Shown here: in pieces, positions 1 through 12,130 of the stretch
Position numbering within the stretch: position 1 is the stretch's first letter
Layout of the letters: every line of letters begins with the position of its first letter
From: Siphonodentalium dalli
Taxonomy: Eukaryota; Mollusca; Scaphopoda; Gadilida; Siphonodentaliidae
Direction of reading: 5' to 3'
DNA: 64,000 bases
Assembly: GCA_032622095.1 (NCBI GenBank)
Contig: CP136064.1
Coordinates: 133,433,129-133,497,128, forward strand
The notes under the pieces: generated by a model
Told to the model about the DNA's origin: nothing
Databases searched by the model: none
Seen by the model: the letters and a program-made list of their open reading frames with translations, nothing else
Position numbers and translations under genes: made by a program

Positions 1-3000
1 CATGGGTGAATTTTCATAGTGTAGAATAGGCACTTTATAGTTCATAGACACATGCGATTGCCACCATATTTAGCTTAATCTGCATTTATTAGCACAACTT
101 CATTATAGCACGGAAACGAATCGTCGCTGGCATACGCAAAATGTCATATCTCCAAACAAGCTATTGCTTTTTAAAAGAAAACGAGGGAATAAACAGAAAA
201 CAATATGTGGTTCAATGAACAGCTGTCAGTTTTCATTGGGATAAATACAACAATACTTCATGCTTTGTCAACATTAGGAGAAATGTTGTCTAAAAACTTC
301 AACCTTCATTTTCTCGGAAAGTTGAAAATGTGGGTTACATTATAGCACTGATGCGACAAAATATTAACTATTCGGGCTCGGCCATCATTTTCAAGTTTCA
401 AGCTGGAACTAAATGTAGCCCATGGATTCCCCATTTCGACATGTAAGAAAAGTATTTTTACTCTGATCTCTTCCCAGAAATCAACTCTCCGGTAAATGGT
501 GATCTCTTATGTTCTAGAAAATACGTGTGCCAAATACATATATGTATGAAGAAACTATCCCCATACATTGTTTACACATCGACTCCGTAAGTATGTGGAG
601 GTTTTCTTGGACAAGCGGGATTTTCAAACCTCGAAACCGTCCGTACAAACAATAAAAGTTAATAGGAAATGACGTTGGATGTAGGTCTAGAGTACGTCGT
701 CCGCATGAAATAGTTTTCGTGTCATTAATTTGCACATATTTCGTGCTCTGATGAGCATGGATGAACGCCTTATGTGGCAGTTTGATTGTCTAACATCCGG
801 AAAATAACATGTTCATTGTTCACATTTCTTAGACAAACATGTTGTTAATCACCATGTTCATGTGGCATTTCTATCCAATGACAACCTTGAAATGCCAGTT
901 AATCAAGCTAAAGGGTTGATACCTTTACGCCTACGGGTCAGATCCAGCCGTGACGCACATTGTGTCTACATATCATTGATGAAATTCACTAAATGTGTAG
1001 AAGACAAATGACAACAAAACCGTTTCTTTACCAATTCCTTCTGGGTCTAACCCTCTGACGACCATTCTAAATATCTGCCATTTTCCATATTTTGACCGCC
1101 ATTTTGGCAGCCATTTTAAGACAAAGCGCCAATTTGGGTTTCATTGAATTGGAGTAATTATAGATAATGGTATGCCCAACTTACATTGTACAGTTCTGTC
1201 CATTTCTTGTTGATATACGACTGGAATCCCAATGGCGATTTTTGTGGAATTTTATACCGCGTTCTGTAAAATCAAATTTTTGAGGGTGTATATGAGTCTG
1301 GGACCCCATTTATGGTATCTTTCATTGCTCCAATGATGAATTAACATGAATATGACTAATCAATGTCGCCAGTCTGAACCATTATCAAACAACAGGAATT
1401 GATCTTTAAGATATTAGGCAAAAGTTTCAAATTTTCGAATTTAGGCCACCATTTTGGCAGCCATCTGGGGCGAGGGGTTCCATTTTTTTCTATAGATATG
1501 TGGCATAATACTTTACCTTCGCAAAAATGTATACATTTATATTAATATGGCAACATTTGTTCTCATTATGTCGAATTAATCTCAGTCAGAATCTCTTTTG
1601 ACTAAAGGCGGCCATGTTGGACGCCATGTTGGATCCTGGATTTTGCCCAAAGCGGATTTTAGCGGATTTTGGATATGTTGTAGCAGAGATTCTCCCGCGT
1701 TGAATGACACCGAGATCGCTTCTATACCAATTTATTCTGGGTTGACCCCTTTTTTTGCGTACCACGACCACACTACAACAAAATGATAACAAATGAAACA
1801 GAAACTAAGCGAAATTAAGGTGTTTCACGGAGAATATTTAAGCAGACGAGTTCTATGCGCACGATCATTTATGCTGTGATAGTAATAAATACGTCAAGAC
1901 GTCACACAGAAAAGCAGAACTGATTACTGCATGGATAATTAGACTACGTCACAAATCGTCTGTTCAAAAACCGACTTTCCCGCCAAAATTTTCCAGGAAA
2001 GACAAAACATTTACTAACTTGTGTGTGGCGGAACTTGTTGGGAAAGCTGGGTGACTATGTGCACAAGTCAGACCCTATTTGATTATTGTAATATGCACAT
2101 AATTACTTGTTGGCAATAGTTTAAGAGAAAATCATGATTTTGTTTCTGTGGATAATTTTGGTTGTGAATTTATACGACGTTTTGCCAGGTATACGAAATA
2201 ACTGAATTATCGATTTGTTCTTTACGATGTTTTAAGAACTGCCTAGTGGCCGTCAAAATTAGTGACAAACGGTTATAAATTATTAAATGGTAGTTAGATT
2301 TGTTTTGTTTTGTACCTTTGTCGTGTGGAGAAATGTCAGAGATTAAAATAACATAAAGTAGCCTATCGTGATGCATATTTGATATATTTATATAACGTTT
2401 CCCTGATGTACACTATATTTGTGCCATACTTTCAATGGTTTATAGCCATACATACAATCATGATACATCACATGGATCATTAATTAATAAACTTTTGAAA
2501 TCATTGTGGTAGCATAGTATATGTATAGCTGTGTATGCAACACATTTCCTGGCTGCTACTTGCGTTGCACAAATATCTGGTATACAACAAAATTTAAGTA
2601 CATATACCATAATTGGGGCTAATTTGAGACAGTTTTATGGTATTTCAAAGTTAACTTGAAGTGAACGACTAGGCCCATAGCCACATATCACTAAACTGAT
2701 CACATATCATCAAAGAAATTTATCCCTTCTACAGCCTTCATAATTGGCTACGGCAATCAGCATTGCCGAAGCAATTTGCTGAAGCAAACTGGGCCACGGC
2801 ATACTGTTGCCGTAGCGGATTGCCGAAGCCAAACAATCTGAATTAAGAGGGCTGCTTCTAAAAGTTCCACACTATTATGGATGTCGAAGATAGTGTCTCA
2901 AAATCAAGTTATGCCAACAAGGGAAATAGGTGTGTCCTACTATACATATGCACCATCCTTCTCAGTTGGTCCAATATGGGCCTAGTAGCAGGGTAGACCC

Positions 3001-4854
3001 AATATGGTGGGTTAGATTTCAGCAACGTAAAATTCTGCAAGGGTTTCAGTTTCGGAACCTCTTATAACCATCTACCTCCACATTAAACACGTTTGTCTGG
3101 GAGCTTTTTTCGAACAGGAAAGGGCAATATGAACCAGTTGCCTTCACCTGGAGTATATTGTACTAACATTGAAATTGATTTCGTTCTTGCATTTCGGATG
3201 GAATTTCCACTCATTGACTTGGACTCTACACTCACTTTGTCTGGGGGTCACTGTAAACAACGTGGCATTACGAAGTGGCGTGTCTATGCCAGGAAATTTT
3301 ATATGGTTTCAATAAATTTGAAATGATGAGCCTTTCTAGTTAACTGTCAGGTCTAACCTGGTGGTTATGGTTTCCAGATAGACTGGGTATATATTCTACT
3401 CTCGTAATCTCGTATATCGCTAGGTTTTCTCAGAATTTACGTATGATTGGTTTAGCTAGCTGGCGCGGTTGTCACATGCTGCATTTATGTATATCAATGT
3501 TCTGCATGAGACGAAAAATAATATATACTATGTAGTCGTCCTTTCTAATATAAGGACATGATGGGTCATTAGTCAAGGTAGAGTACTCGGCGAACGGATG
3601 TATGGACGGACGGCCAAATGGTCGGGCGTCCGTATGGACAGCCAGAAGTGAGACATGTACACACATACACAGAGCTAGAGAAATAGTAAGGCAGACAGCC
3701 AATCGATTAGATCATTTGATATCAGAACATGGCTTGCACAAACAATAGAACAAATGTCACTTTCCCCGCCTGGCCGATGATTGAGGATCAAAATAGGTTG
3801 ATAAATATGTGAAATATTTTATGGAAATTCATTTGCTGCGGAAATACTCACTCAAGTCATATAATTTAGAACAAACCGGTCTAAGAAACAATAAAGAACG
3901 TTCATTGTTAGTTTCTAACTAAATACTTATTGGCTAGTAGTTCCCTTTGGGAAATATTTAGATAATAAGTTCACAAAATGTCCATGTTTATTGAACTTAT
4001 ATTATCTAAACAATTTTCAAACATGAATAGGAATCCTTCTGTGCTTTATTTGCATACCGTGTACTCATAGAAACCACTCGTGACCCAAATCAAAAGAATT
4101 CACTTACATAATCTAATGATGTGTGTTGGTAGCGCATGCATGTCTTGATATGAATACGACGAAGCCTTTCCATGTAGATCAATGCCTGTGACAGAAATAT
4201 TACCACCGCCAGAATGTGGGTATTGAAATATACGGTACTGACATAATGACATAACACATTTTACCAAGCACTACCTTATAGTAACATTCTTCCTAATCAA
4301 CAACATGTATTGATTACGTACTCTGAATAATGCAGCGGATATTATAGTCATGATTTGAAATGGCACTTCTTGATGTGACGTCATACGCCATTCTGGGCAT
4401 GACGCTATTTTTCAGATACTGATTCTCCTGGCTGCCAGTCTGTTTGACGACGTCACACGACGTTTGCGTTCAAACAGCACAGCTTATTTGTCTCTCTTTT
4501 ATCTTTGGGCACCATGGAACACGAAAATGTGATAAACTACTAATTTTTCATTTCTGCGACATCGACTTTAAAAGTTTCTGAGATGTGCATTCGCTTCGAT
4601 CGATGTTTATTTTATTTTGCATCGAAAGGAGTAAAGCTGAATTGTGTTTATTTTGCAGATGTCTTTTAATTTTGTTTTATATACTTTCACCTCTAAATAA
4701 TTTCATGTTATTTTCCCACTCCTGGTCTTCATTCGTGTGCAGTGTAGTTACCGTTCAATATGATGTTGTAAAATATAAAAGATGACATACATTCATAATT
4801 GCACTGGTTATTATATATCAATGATGCGATATATAGAGGATCTCCAACGAGTCC
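1..4854. other. Non-coding region without a recognised gene
   Basis: I see no exon with convincing coding content. About 1020-1790 has a degenerate repeated texture, with recurring 'gccattttggcagccatttt'-like and 'ggccatgttggacgccatgttgg'-like phrases, and looks like old repeat sequence. 2740-2840 has short alternations of GCCGAAGC and TTGCCG. The short open frames here (about 60-80 codons) show no domain and fit chance. Confidence 0.5.
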
Positions 4855-4950
4855 CCAGTTTATAGCGAAATTTACCAAACGATCCCAGTAAATTAGATCT
4901 ATGGAGACCCAATTCACTGGACAAGTTTTGTAAATTTTGTTATAAACTGG
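4855..4950. repeat. Small inverted repeat (MITE-like)
   Basis: The left arm starts CCAGTTTATAGCGAAATTTAC and the right arm ends GTAAATTTTGTTATAAACTGG-like, so the ends are imperfect reverse complements over about 30 bases around a central spacer. The size and shape suggest a small non-autonomous inverted-repeat element. I see no clear target duplication, so the family is unassigned. Confidence 0.4.
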
Positions 4951-5056
4951 CAAAGAGTTGAATTCTATTTATTACTTGATCCAAAACCTCCATAAACGTT
5001 CTTTATATGATTAATAAATGGGATGAGAAACTATAAGCAGCTTATATAAGGCAAGC

Positions 5057-5379
5057 TAGCGGCCTTGGTGGCTCAATCGGTTAGGGGTACAACTCCAAGC
5101 AATTTTGCCCTCCAGTGCTGGCAATAAGGGTTCAAATACGCATGTTTCCATCATGGATTTTGTAACTCGAAATCGTTATTTGCAATATCTGGTGGAGTTG
5201 TCAGTTACTCGCTAGTGGTTTGCCACACATGGTCAACGAGTTTATCAGCCATTGAAATCACTGTTAGATTAGCCATAATTTGACAATTTCTTCCACCACT
5301 AAAACTGGCAATGTCGTGATATGGCCTTAGTTGCTTTCAGCAACATTAAACCCCAATCAATCAAACATTCAATCAATCA
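5057..5379 (+). mobile_element. tRNA-derived SINE with 11-bp target duplication
   Basis: A tRNA-like head carries a box A-like TGGCTCAATCGG at about 5069 and a box B-like GGGTTCAAATACGC about 60 bases later, which is the spacing of an internal RNA polymerase III promoter. A roughly 200-base unrelated body follows, and the element ends in AATC/CAAT simple repeats (about 5352-5379). It is flanked by the 11-bp direct repeat ATAAGGCAAGC at 5046-5056 and 5380-5390. This is the standard outcome of LINE-driven retrotransposition. The CATTAAACCCCAATCAATC end is reminiscent of other molluscan SINEs. It is not a functional tRNA gene: the acceptor stem does not close. Confidence 0.85.
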
Positions 5380-5390
5380 ATAAGGCAAGC

Positions 5391-6093
5391 CAGAAGTTTG
5401 TCTCCGCGTCAAGAAATAGTGCCAGATAAAAAATACGCTTTGAGGTAGTTAATAATGACTTAAATTTAATGAAATATTCGTTCAAACTAAATCAACATTG
5501 GCCACAAAGATCGATTTAGCAAATGGAATGCGAACAGATGACGGAATTCAAAGGTCACATTTCCATACAACAGTACACCTGGCGCTATTTCTGTTATACA
5601 ACGGTCGTTGGTTGCAAGTATTTCAGAATGAGGTTATATGAAAGAAGGGTTGGATCATGTAATAAGGAGATATTCTGACAACACCATTGGCATGCTTCAT
5701 TAAACCAAATGAGCCAGAGTCATTTTATTTGCAGCAAAATACAGTCCAGATAACATGCTTCCAATCTGTAGAAGAAAGCACAGATCAGTGAGTTCTTTGT
5801 ATCTAATTTATAACAGTAGATATCTTTATTATATGACTATGACTATTCTTCCCTAAATACCACTATTGTTTGACGATCGAATCCAAATAGTCGGATCACA
5901 CTGAGTGAGATTTCCCCGGAACAAATCAGATCACACTCCTACGGAAATTGCCAAATTAACGACGAAGAACTATTTATCCGTAAAAAATAGACTATGGTCT
6001 GCTATGGTTAGAAAATTGAAATGCTGAAGTGAAAAAACTCTGTAATTTAAAAATGGTTATTATTGTAAACTGGACGTCATAATAATAAACCTT
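5391..6093. other. Non-coding gap
   Basis: AT-rich sequence between the SINE and a palindrome. I see no exon, RNA gene or clear repeat boundary. Confidence 0.4.
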
Positions 6094-6256
6094 TTATCAC
6101 AGTAGTGAGTTGATCTGTGTCGTCGCATCACGTCTCGTTGAGGTGGGCAAATTGCCAGATCAAACTCGCTGCCTGCGGCAACTCGTTTGATCCGGCAATC
6201 TGCCCACCTCAACTCGACGTGATACTACGACACGGATCAACACACTGTTGTGATAA
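6094..6256. repeat. Long near-perfect palindrome (foldback MITE)
   Basis: The outer ends are TTATCAC and GTGATAA. Inside, GTTGATC...TGTCG and its complement, and GAGGTGGGCA...TGCCCACCTC, pair across nearly the whole 163 bp. The loop is around 6163-6180. The shape is that of a foldback-type miniature element. No open frame is present. No target duplication beyond AT-rich flanks could be assigned. Confidence 0.6.
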
Positions 6257-6680
6257 TATGTATGTATTTTGCTTGTGATACTGTTGATCTATTAAAGACC
6301 ACAATTATATAAAAAGTTCAATTTTTGGGCACAAAAAGTTTGACTGATACACACAGAATGATAAAAATGAACATTGCAGAAAGTTTTTCCAGCAGCAAAA
6401 CATCCACACAACAACCACATCTTCCTTAAACTCAACTTTTCCTGCTCATTTTGTTCTTCGTCAACATTTTGTTCCATAAAAAAAATTTAAAAAATTAAAC
6501 TTCAGATTTAACTGTTTTGTGACAATGTCATAAATTCCAATGTTATATTTATGACAGACCAGTTATGTTGTTGTGCTGGATAAAAATCATCCAGTTTGTG
6601 ACAATTGCCTTTTGTGGATCTAGGTAGAATACCTGGAAAATGTTGTACGCTCATCAGGTTTCGTAAAATTAACACACTTT
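6257..6680. other. Non-coding gap
   Basis: AT-rich sequence with no recognised gene or repeat boundary. The weak open frames show no family features. Confidence 0.4.
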
Positions 6681-6936
6681 TAGCTCACCTGAGACGAAGT
6701 CTCCGGTGGAGCTATAGTCATCACTCCTCGTCCATCCATCCGTCCATCCATCATCCGTCCGTCCGTCTGTCGGTCCGTCAACAATTCTTAGAACATCTTC
6801 TCTCGATCCATAGGACTGAATGGGTTCATATTTGGTGTGGATGTTCCCTAGGTGACTCACATTCAGATTTGTTCAAATGAGGTCATTGGGTCAAATAGTT
6901 GTGAAACCAGGGTCATAACTCTTTCCCTCCATAGTA

Positions 6937-8385
6937 CAGTAAAACCTCTCTAAACTGAACACCCTTCGGACTGGCCCTTCCGTTCGGTTTAGAGAGGTGT
7001 TCGGTTTATAGAAAATGGCGTCACCATCGATGATATATTGCCGCCGTTTAATACCAAGAATGACCAAGACTGCATTATTGATTACTGAGAATTTTTTGAA
7101 TAATTACGAGAACCAAGCCTGGGTATAATTTTTATTTGAGTGCAGGACAAAATGTCAGGTACCAGATGAGTGGTGAAAATGGCACCTGACTTATTATTTC
7201 TCTGTATGCTATTGCCCAAACTTAATAGTCTATCATCCGATTTACGTGCTGACAACATTACCGGAATTTCCAAAACCTACATCGTACAACCGAAACTGAA
7301 ACGAAATGCGGAAGTATGACACTGCCTGTTATTAGTCTCGCAATCCACTGTGAGGAATGGAGAAAAATACTACACCTTTGGCTGATAAACACAAGTTTTA
7401 CATAATAAAATTCATTTGATACGATTTTCAGACAATGCCACGACATTAACCCCGATCGAAAAATATCTATTACGTTTCGCCATATTCCGGTGCTAGTTTT
7501 CAGAACAACTCTGTTTTTTCCAGATATAATTTTATCGCTGGGGAAACCCAGAGCCCACACAGAAAAATAATTTCGATTAGCGCCGGTATTCTTGCAAAAA
7601 GGAACGCGACAATAAAGGCTACCCAAACAACCACATATAGAAACTGTTCAAATATAACAGACGAGCATCACGACCATGCCGACTTCATGATCGTCGCTTC
7701 TGTCATGGATTGCGTCGTCTTCTTCATCGTCGTCGGTGGCATTGTCTGTGGGTTTTGCGATGTGAGCGGCGATCAACGTAAACAGAGTCCAATTAACTCA
7801 ACACAATAACTGTTGCAAAAACAATATGTCAGAGCTCTAATTCTCGATCTGTGAAGTCACCATTGTTCACTCAATGTGTGAAATGAGCATAGATATCTAA
7901 TCAGACTCCTGTTGTTACAATCCGGTTCAAAGCATACGCCGAACAAAAGAACGCTAATTAAATGGTCTGCTTATACTAGAGTACGTAATCACTATACCAT
8001 TATACGCACTCTCGTCTCGTCTCGTCTCGACTGATCTCATCTCGACCGATCTCATCTCGTCTGATCTCGTCCGGTATTCTTAAACGGTCCGCTTATACTA
8101 GAGTATGTAATCACTATACCATTATACGCACTCTCGTCTCGTCTCGACTGATCTCATCTCGACCGATGTCATCTCGTCTGATCTCGTCCGGTATTCAGAG
8201 GTAATAATCAAGTGTTCGCTTAATTATGGACTAACAAACCTGTCCGGTATTCGGAATATAGAGGTTCCGGATTTTAGAGGTCATTTTTAGTGAGAATGCA
8301 CTTGGGTGAATTCGGGACCAGACAATTCATTCCGATTGAGGAGGGATTCGGAGTGTAGAGGGTCCGGTATGTAGAGGTTTCACTG
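6937..8385. mobile_element. Pogo/Tc1-mariner-like non-autonomous element, TA target duplication
   Basis: The ends are inverted repeats: the left starts CAGTAAAACCTCT and the right, read in reverse, starts CAGTGAAACCTCT. TA dinucleotides lie immediately outside both ends (6935-6936 and 8386-8387). The uninterrupted host repeat reads 'ccatagtaattcttaaaac', which restores exactly if the element and one TA are removed. TA duplication plus CAGT ends fit the pogo/Tigger branch of Tc1/mariner. No DDE transposase is readable, so this copy is non-autonomous. It holds a 122-bp tandem duplication. Confidence 0.8.
7961..8196 (+). repeat. 122-bp tandem duplication with CTCGT-rich core
   Basis: Two adjacent units start at 7961 and 8083. 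Each reads 'ggtctgcttatactagagta'-like sequence followed by repeated TCTCGTC/TCTCGAC pentamers and 'gatctcgtccggtattc'. It lies inside the pogo-like element. Confidence 0.8.
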
Positions 8386-9200
8386 TAATTCTTAAAACAA
8401 CTTCTCAAGTGCCATCAGGCCGAATGGTTTCATATTTGGTATGAAGGATCCTTGGGTGACTGGGGTTCAGATTTTTTGAAATGTGGTCACTGGATCAAAT
8501 GTGGTCGGAGCCAGGGACATAACTAAAAAAAAAAAAATTAAGATTTAACTCAATTAAACCAAAAAAAATAAATATATTTTTTGAATAAAGTTTTTTTTTT
8601 TAATTTAATTTAGATTCAACACCTTGTTAGTTCAACTTACTTTGTAAGTTTGAGCTATTGCCATGGGTTGGCGATGTCCGTGTGTGCATGTGTGTGTCCG
8701 TATGTCCGTCAGCAATTTCCTTTGGCACGGGCTACAGGTCGTAGCTTTGGTCTGATCTTTATGAAATTTGTCATGAATGTTGACATTGACATGTAGATGG
8801 GAACGAGTCATTTTGGGGTCATTCGGCCAAAAAACATGGCCGCTGGTGGCCATCTTGGATTTCAAAATTAAATCCATTGGCGCTGGCTACAGGCTGTACT
8901 GTTTGTGTGATCATCATAAAATTTGTCAAGAATGTTAACATTTACATGTATATGGGAACGAGTCATTTTAGGATCATTCAGCCAAAAAACATGGCCGCTG
9001 GTGGCCATCTTGGATTTTACTCTTTGCATCACTAAATCCTTTGACACATCCTACAGACCACATCTCTGATCCGATCATCACCAAACTTCATATGGATCAT
9101 CGGTGCGACCTTTAGATGGGAACGAGTCATTTTGGGGTCATTTAGCCAAAATACATTTTACTCTTTGCATCACTAAATACTTTCGCGCGGGCTACAGGTC

Positions 9201-10406
9201 TAGGGCCCGGCGAAGGTTCGAGATTCGATTCGATTCGATATACTCCCGATGATTCGATTCGATTCGATATCATTCGTCCGATTCATCTCAAAACGAATCT
9301 TAACAACATCATATATAACGCGTAAAGATCGTGCCATTTTTATCGCCGTCATCGGAAAAAATAGCAGCACTACCTCTATACTTAAGCCAATGGCAGAGGA
9401 AACGTCCTTTTTGAACGCTGATTGTTCGATAACTGTATCAATGGTGGTCCCATATATCCAGAATCTGACTAAGTAGTTGCGACTCAATGACGCCAAAGGC
9501 GTGAAAAAGTTCAGAGAATAACTTCATGCACAACTTCGATCCAGGTTTGATCTCACCAAACCCCCACCTGCTCGTAGGTTCATACATGGATCCGCGATTT
9601 AAAAGTAATACAGAAATATTTAGAACAGGGATTGACCCACTATGGACTCAACAGAGCAGTCTACTAGTACGGGCAATACAGTTAATAAACCGGTAACTCC
9701 ACCTACCCAGGGTTTAGTTGACGCTATGTTTGATGACATTGAAGCTGCCCACGAGAGGGACAATGTACTGGACCCTGGTGACAATTCATTATATGTATGG
9801 CTAACCAAGGAAATGGAGGCATGCATACTCGCGTGTTGGGTTATATTAAAAAGGGATGACTCTCCACTGGAGTTTTGGAAGTCGAACGAGCCTTTACTCG
9901 CTACAACTGCGAAGGATATACTCGGTATTCAAGCGACAAATTGTTCCAGTGAGAGAGTAACGGACCAAAGGCACAGTCTCTCCAACTATAACGCGGAAAT
10001 GTTAATCTGGGCCCGCAACAACTCGAACTTACTATTTCCGTCACTGGTACAAACTGCAAAAGCCAATGAAATTAAGAGTGAATAGTTTGGTCGCTTAAAT
10101 ACCAAGTATATATACACGATTACATGTGCTGACTGCTAAGTTCGCAGCTTTTGCGAGTAAATGCAGAGATGACTTGTTGAGTCTCGTACGCTTTCCAAAA
10201 CCCCAGTGAATATTTTTTCCAGGGAGAAAATCACACATGGTGAAAACAAATCAATTAGTTAACGAATATTTTGTAACGTTTATTCATAAAATCGATGTGT
10301 ATTCACTATAAATTTGTCCCAGTAATTGAAGTCAGGTTTTCTATGATTCGATTCGATATCATTCAAGATTCGATTCGAACCAAAAAGGCCGATTCGCCGG
10401 GCCCTA
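9201..10406 (+). mobile_element. hAT element (hAT-a) with 8-bp target duplication TACAGGTC
   Basis: The terminal inverted repeats are perfect over 14 bases (TAGGGCCCGGCGAA). TACAGGTC lies on both sides (9193-9200 and 10407-10414), the 8-bp duplication typical of hAT transposons. The target is inside a family-2 monomer ('gctacaggtcgta'), which becomes continuous when the element is removed. Both subterminal zones hold ATTCG-rich arrays (TTCGATTCGATTCGAT), probably transposase-binding sites. The element is only 1.2 kb and keeps just the C-terminal piece of a transposase, so it is an internally deleted derivative. Confidence 0.93.
9642..10085 (+). pseudogene. hAT transposase fragment, C-terminal dimerisation domain
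   Basis: This 147-codon frame ends with the conserved hAT C-terminal dimerisation signature: a W-K-N segment (about residues 79-83, FWKSNEPL), then LATTAKDILGIQATNCSSER (residues 86-105), then a block ending NAEMLIWARNN. In typical hAT transposases the SSERVFS...G stretch continues further; here residues around 106-112 are shortened, so the domain is deleted. The catalytic RNase H-like core and the N-terminal BED finger are absent. The ATG at 9642 is only the first one in the remnant. Known family role: dimerisation of the transposase. It lies inside hAT-a and is probably inactive. Confidence 0.85.
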
Positions 10407-11274
10407 TACAGGTCGTATCTTTGGTTGGATCTTTATGAAATTTGTCATGAATGTTGACATTGACATGTAGATGGGAACGAGTCATTTTGGGGTCATTCAT
10501 CCAAAAAACATGGTCGCTGGTGTTTTTTTGTTTTGCATCACTAAATACTTTCACACACCCTACATACCACAACCCTGATCCGGTCATCACCAAACTTCAT
10601 ATTCATCATTGGGGTGGCCCCTAGTTGGGCATGAATCATTTTGGGGTAATTCGGCCAAAAAACATGGCCGCTGGTGGCCATCTTGGAGTTCAAAATTTAA
10701 TCCATTGGCGCGGGCTACAGGCCGTACTGTTTGTCTGATCATCATAAAATTTGTCATGAATGTTGACATTTACATGTAGATGGGAACGAGTCATTTTAGG
10801 ATTAATCAGCCAAAAATCATGGCCGCCATCTTGGATTTTACTCTTTGCATCACTAAATCCTTTGACACATCCTGCAGACCACATCCCTGATCCGATCATC
10901 ACCAAACTTCATATGGATCATCGGTGTGACCTCTTGATGGGAACGAGTCATTTTGGGGTCATTCGGCAAAAAAATATGGCGCCACCAATGGCCATTTTGG
11001 ATTTTACTCTTTGTATGACTAAATATTTCTACAAAATCCATTAGCATGGGTTATAGACCGATCTGTTTGTTTGATCTTCATGAAATTTGTCATGGATGTT
11101 GACATTGACATGTAGATGGGAACGAGTCATTTTGGGGTCATTCGGCAAAAAAAACATGGCCACCGGTGGCCATTTTAGAACTTACTCTTTGCATCACTAT
11201 ATACTTTGGCACACCCTACAGACCACATCCCTGATCCGATCATTATAAAACTTGTCATGAATGTTGATATTGAC

Positions 11275-11686
11275 ATGTATATGGGAGCGAGTCATTTTGG
11301 GGGTCATTCAGCCCAAAAAATCTTGTCTTACTTAGACATTTCAATTAGCACCTTTCCTAATTCCTCCATTTACTGTCAACCATTAAATTATTCCCCTACC
11401 TAAGTTGAACTACAGTGTCATTGACACTTTCATTCAAAGATTTTATATATTTTTTTAATTTTGTGTGTGGTTTTTTAAAACTTGTTAAAAGATATGAAAA
11501 ACTATTATAACATCCCAGAATACCTGAGTCCCAACAGCAAATTTGGTTTTAAATCACTCAAAAATCCGGAACATATGTAAACAGCACAGACTTAGCTATC
11601 TGAGATATAGGAGAACACATAATGTTTACTTAATAACAGTGTATAGAAGTCACAAAGGTGATTATAAAGTCACTATGGCAGCTGTG
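11275..11686 (+). repeat. Left copy of 410-bp direct repeat flanking LINE A
   Basis: This 412-bp segment is repeated almost exactly at 18318-18727. It covers the end of the family-2 repeat, including its tail hairpin, plus about 250 bp of flanking DNA. Differences are few: tat/tag at the start, a short T-run difference, and two bases missing in the right copy near 'agtgtatagaag'. LINE A fills the space between the two copies exactly. Confidence 0.9.
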
Positions 11687-12130
11687 GTTTTTAACTTCCG
11701 GTTAGATTGTTTACAAGTCATGTATTTTTCTAGTTCGATTACTATCTAATTTTTCTTAAAGATGTAGCTATATATCGACTGTATTGCTCTACAGAATATC
11801 AGCGGATATTCCACTGACCAGAATCATGATCCGAGATGGGACGATCGACGATGGTAATATACATTTTTTGCTACCGACGACTCATCAAAGTTCGAAGCCA
11901 TAGATACTTCTATTGTTTATGTGTGCCGCCATTTTTCCTACCTGCTTGTACCGTTTCGTGAACTGTACTCACCAGACTCCGTATAGTACGAGATCCTTGA
12001 CCGTGGGAAAATGTCATGGTTCAGTGAACATAGTACACACAATACATGGACGGTCTTAATGACATGACACTGAATTACCGGTATGATTGTGTGACTGCAT
12101 ATTCTCTGATCAGGCACTCAACTTAACTAA

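Larger units (their letters stand above)
6682..8525 (+). repeat. Tandem-monomer repeat, family 1 (truncated copy)
   Basis: It begins with the hairpin AGCTCACC-TGAGAC-gaa-GTCTC-C-GGTGGAGCT, followed by TCCATCCGTCCGTC-rich sequence. Monomers follow with the phrases 'ttcagatttgttcaaatgaggtcactgggtcaaat' and 'cataactctttccctccatagtaattcttaaaac'. The copy is interrupted by the pogo-like element at 6937-8385 and resumes exactly at the TA target. It fades into A-rich sequence near 8525 with no tail hairpin, so it is 3' truncated. The same family recurs at 18995, 53811 and 63949. Confidence 0.75.
8628..11430 (+). repeat. Tandem-monomer repeat, family 2 (copy a), with head and tail
   Basis: The head is TAGTTCAACTTAC-tttGTAAGTTTGAGCTA (hairpin), then a GTCCGTGTG-rich stretch, then monomers of about 160 bp. 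Each monomer carries 'gcgggctacaggtcgta', 'aaatttgtcatgaatgttga', 'catgtagatgggaacgagtc' and 'aaaaaacatggccgctggtg' in order. The tail is TAAGTTGAACTA, the inverted head, followed by the hairpin AGTGTCA-T-TGACACT (11414-11428). The array is interrupted by a hAT element at 9201-10406. The frequent short open frames are translations of the monomer and are not genes. Confidence 0.8.

Noticed and set aside
5057-5140. Functional tRNA gene
   Set aside because: Boxes A and B are present, but the acceptor stem does not pair and the sequence continues into a SINE body with target duplications.
7258-7626. 122-codon minus-strand frame inside the pogo-like element as transposase
   Set aside because: No DDE or CENP-B-type motif; composition fits a chance frame.
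10363-11047. Repeated small proteins (for example frames with MTRSHLHVNVNIHDKF)
   Set aside because: They are reverse translations of the family-2 monomer; the same peptide appears wherever the monomer occurs, also at 8632 and 54759.
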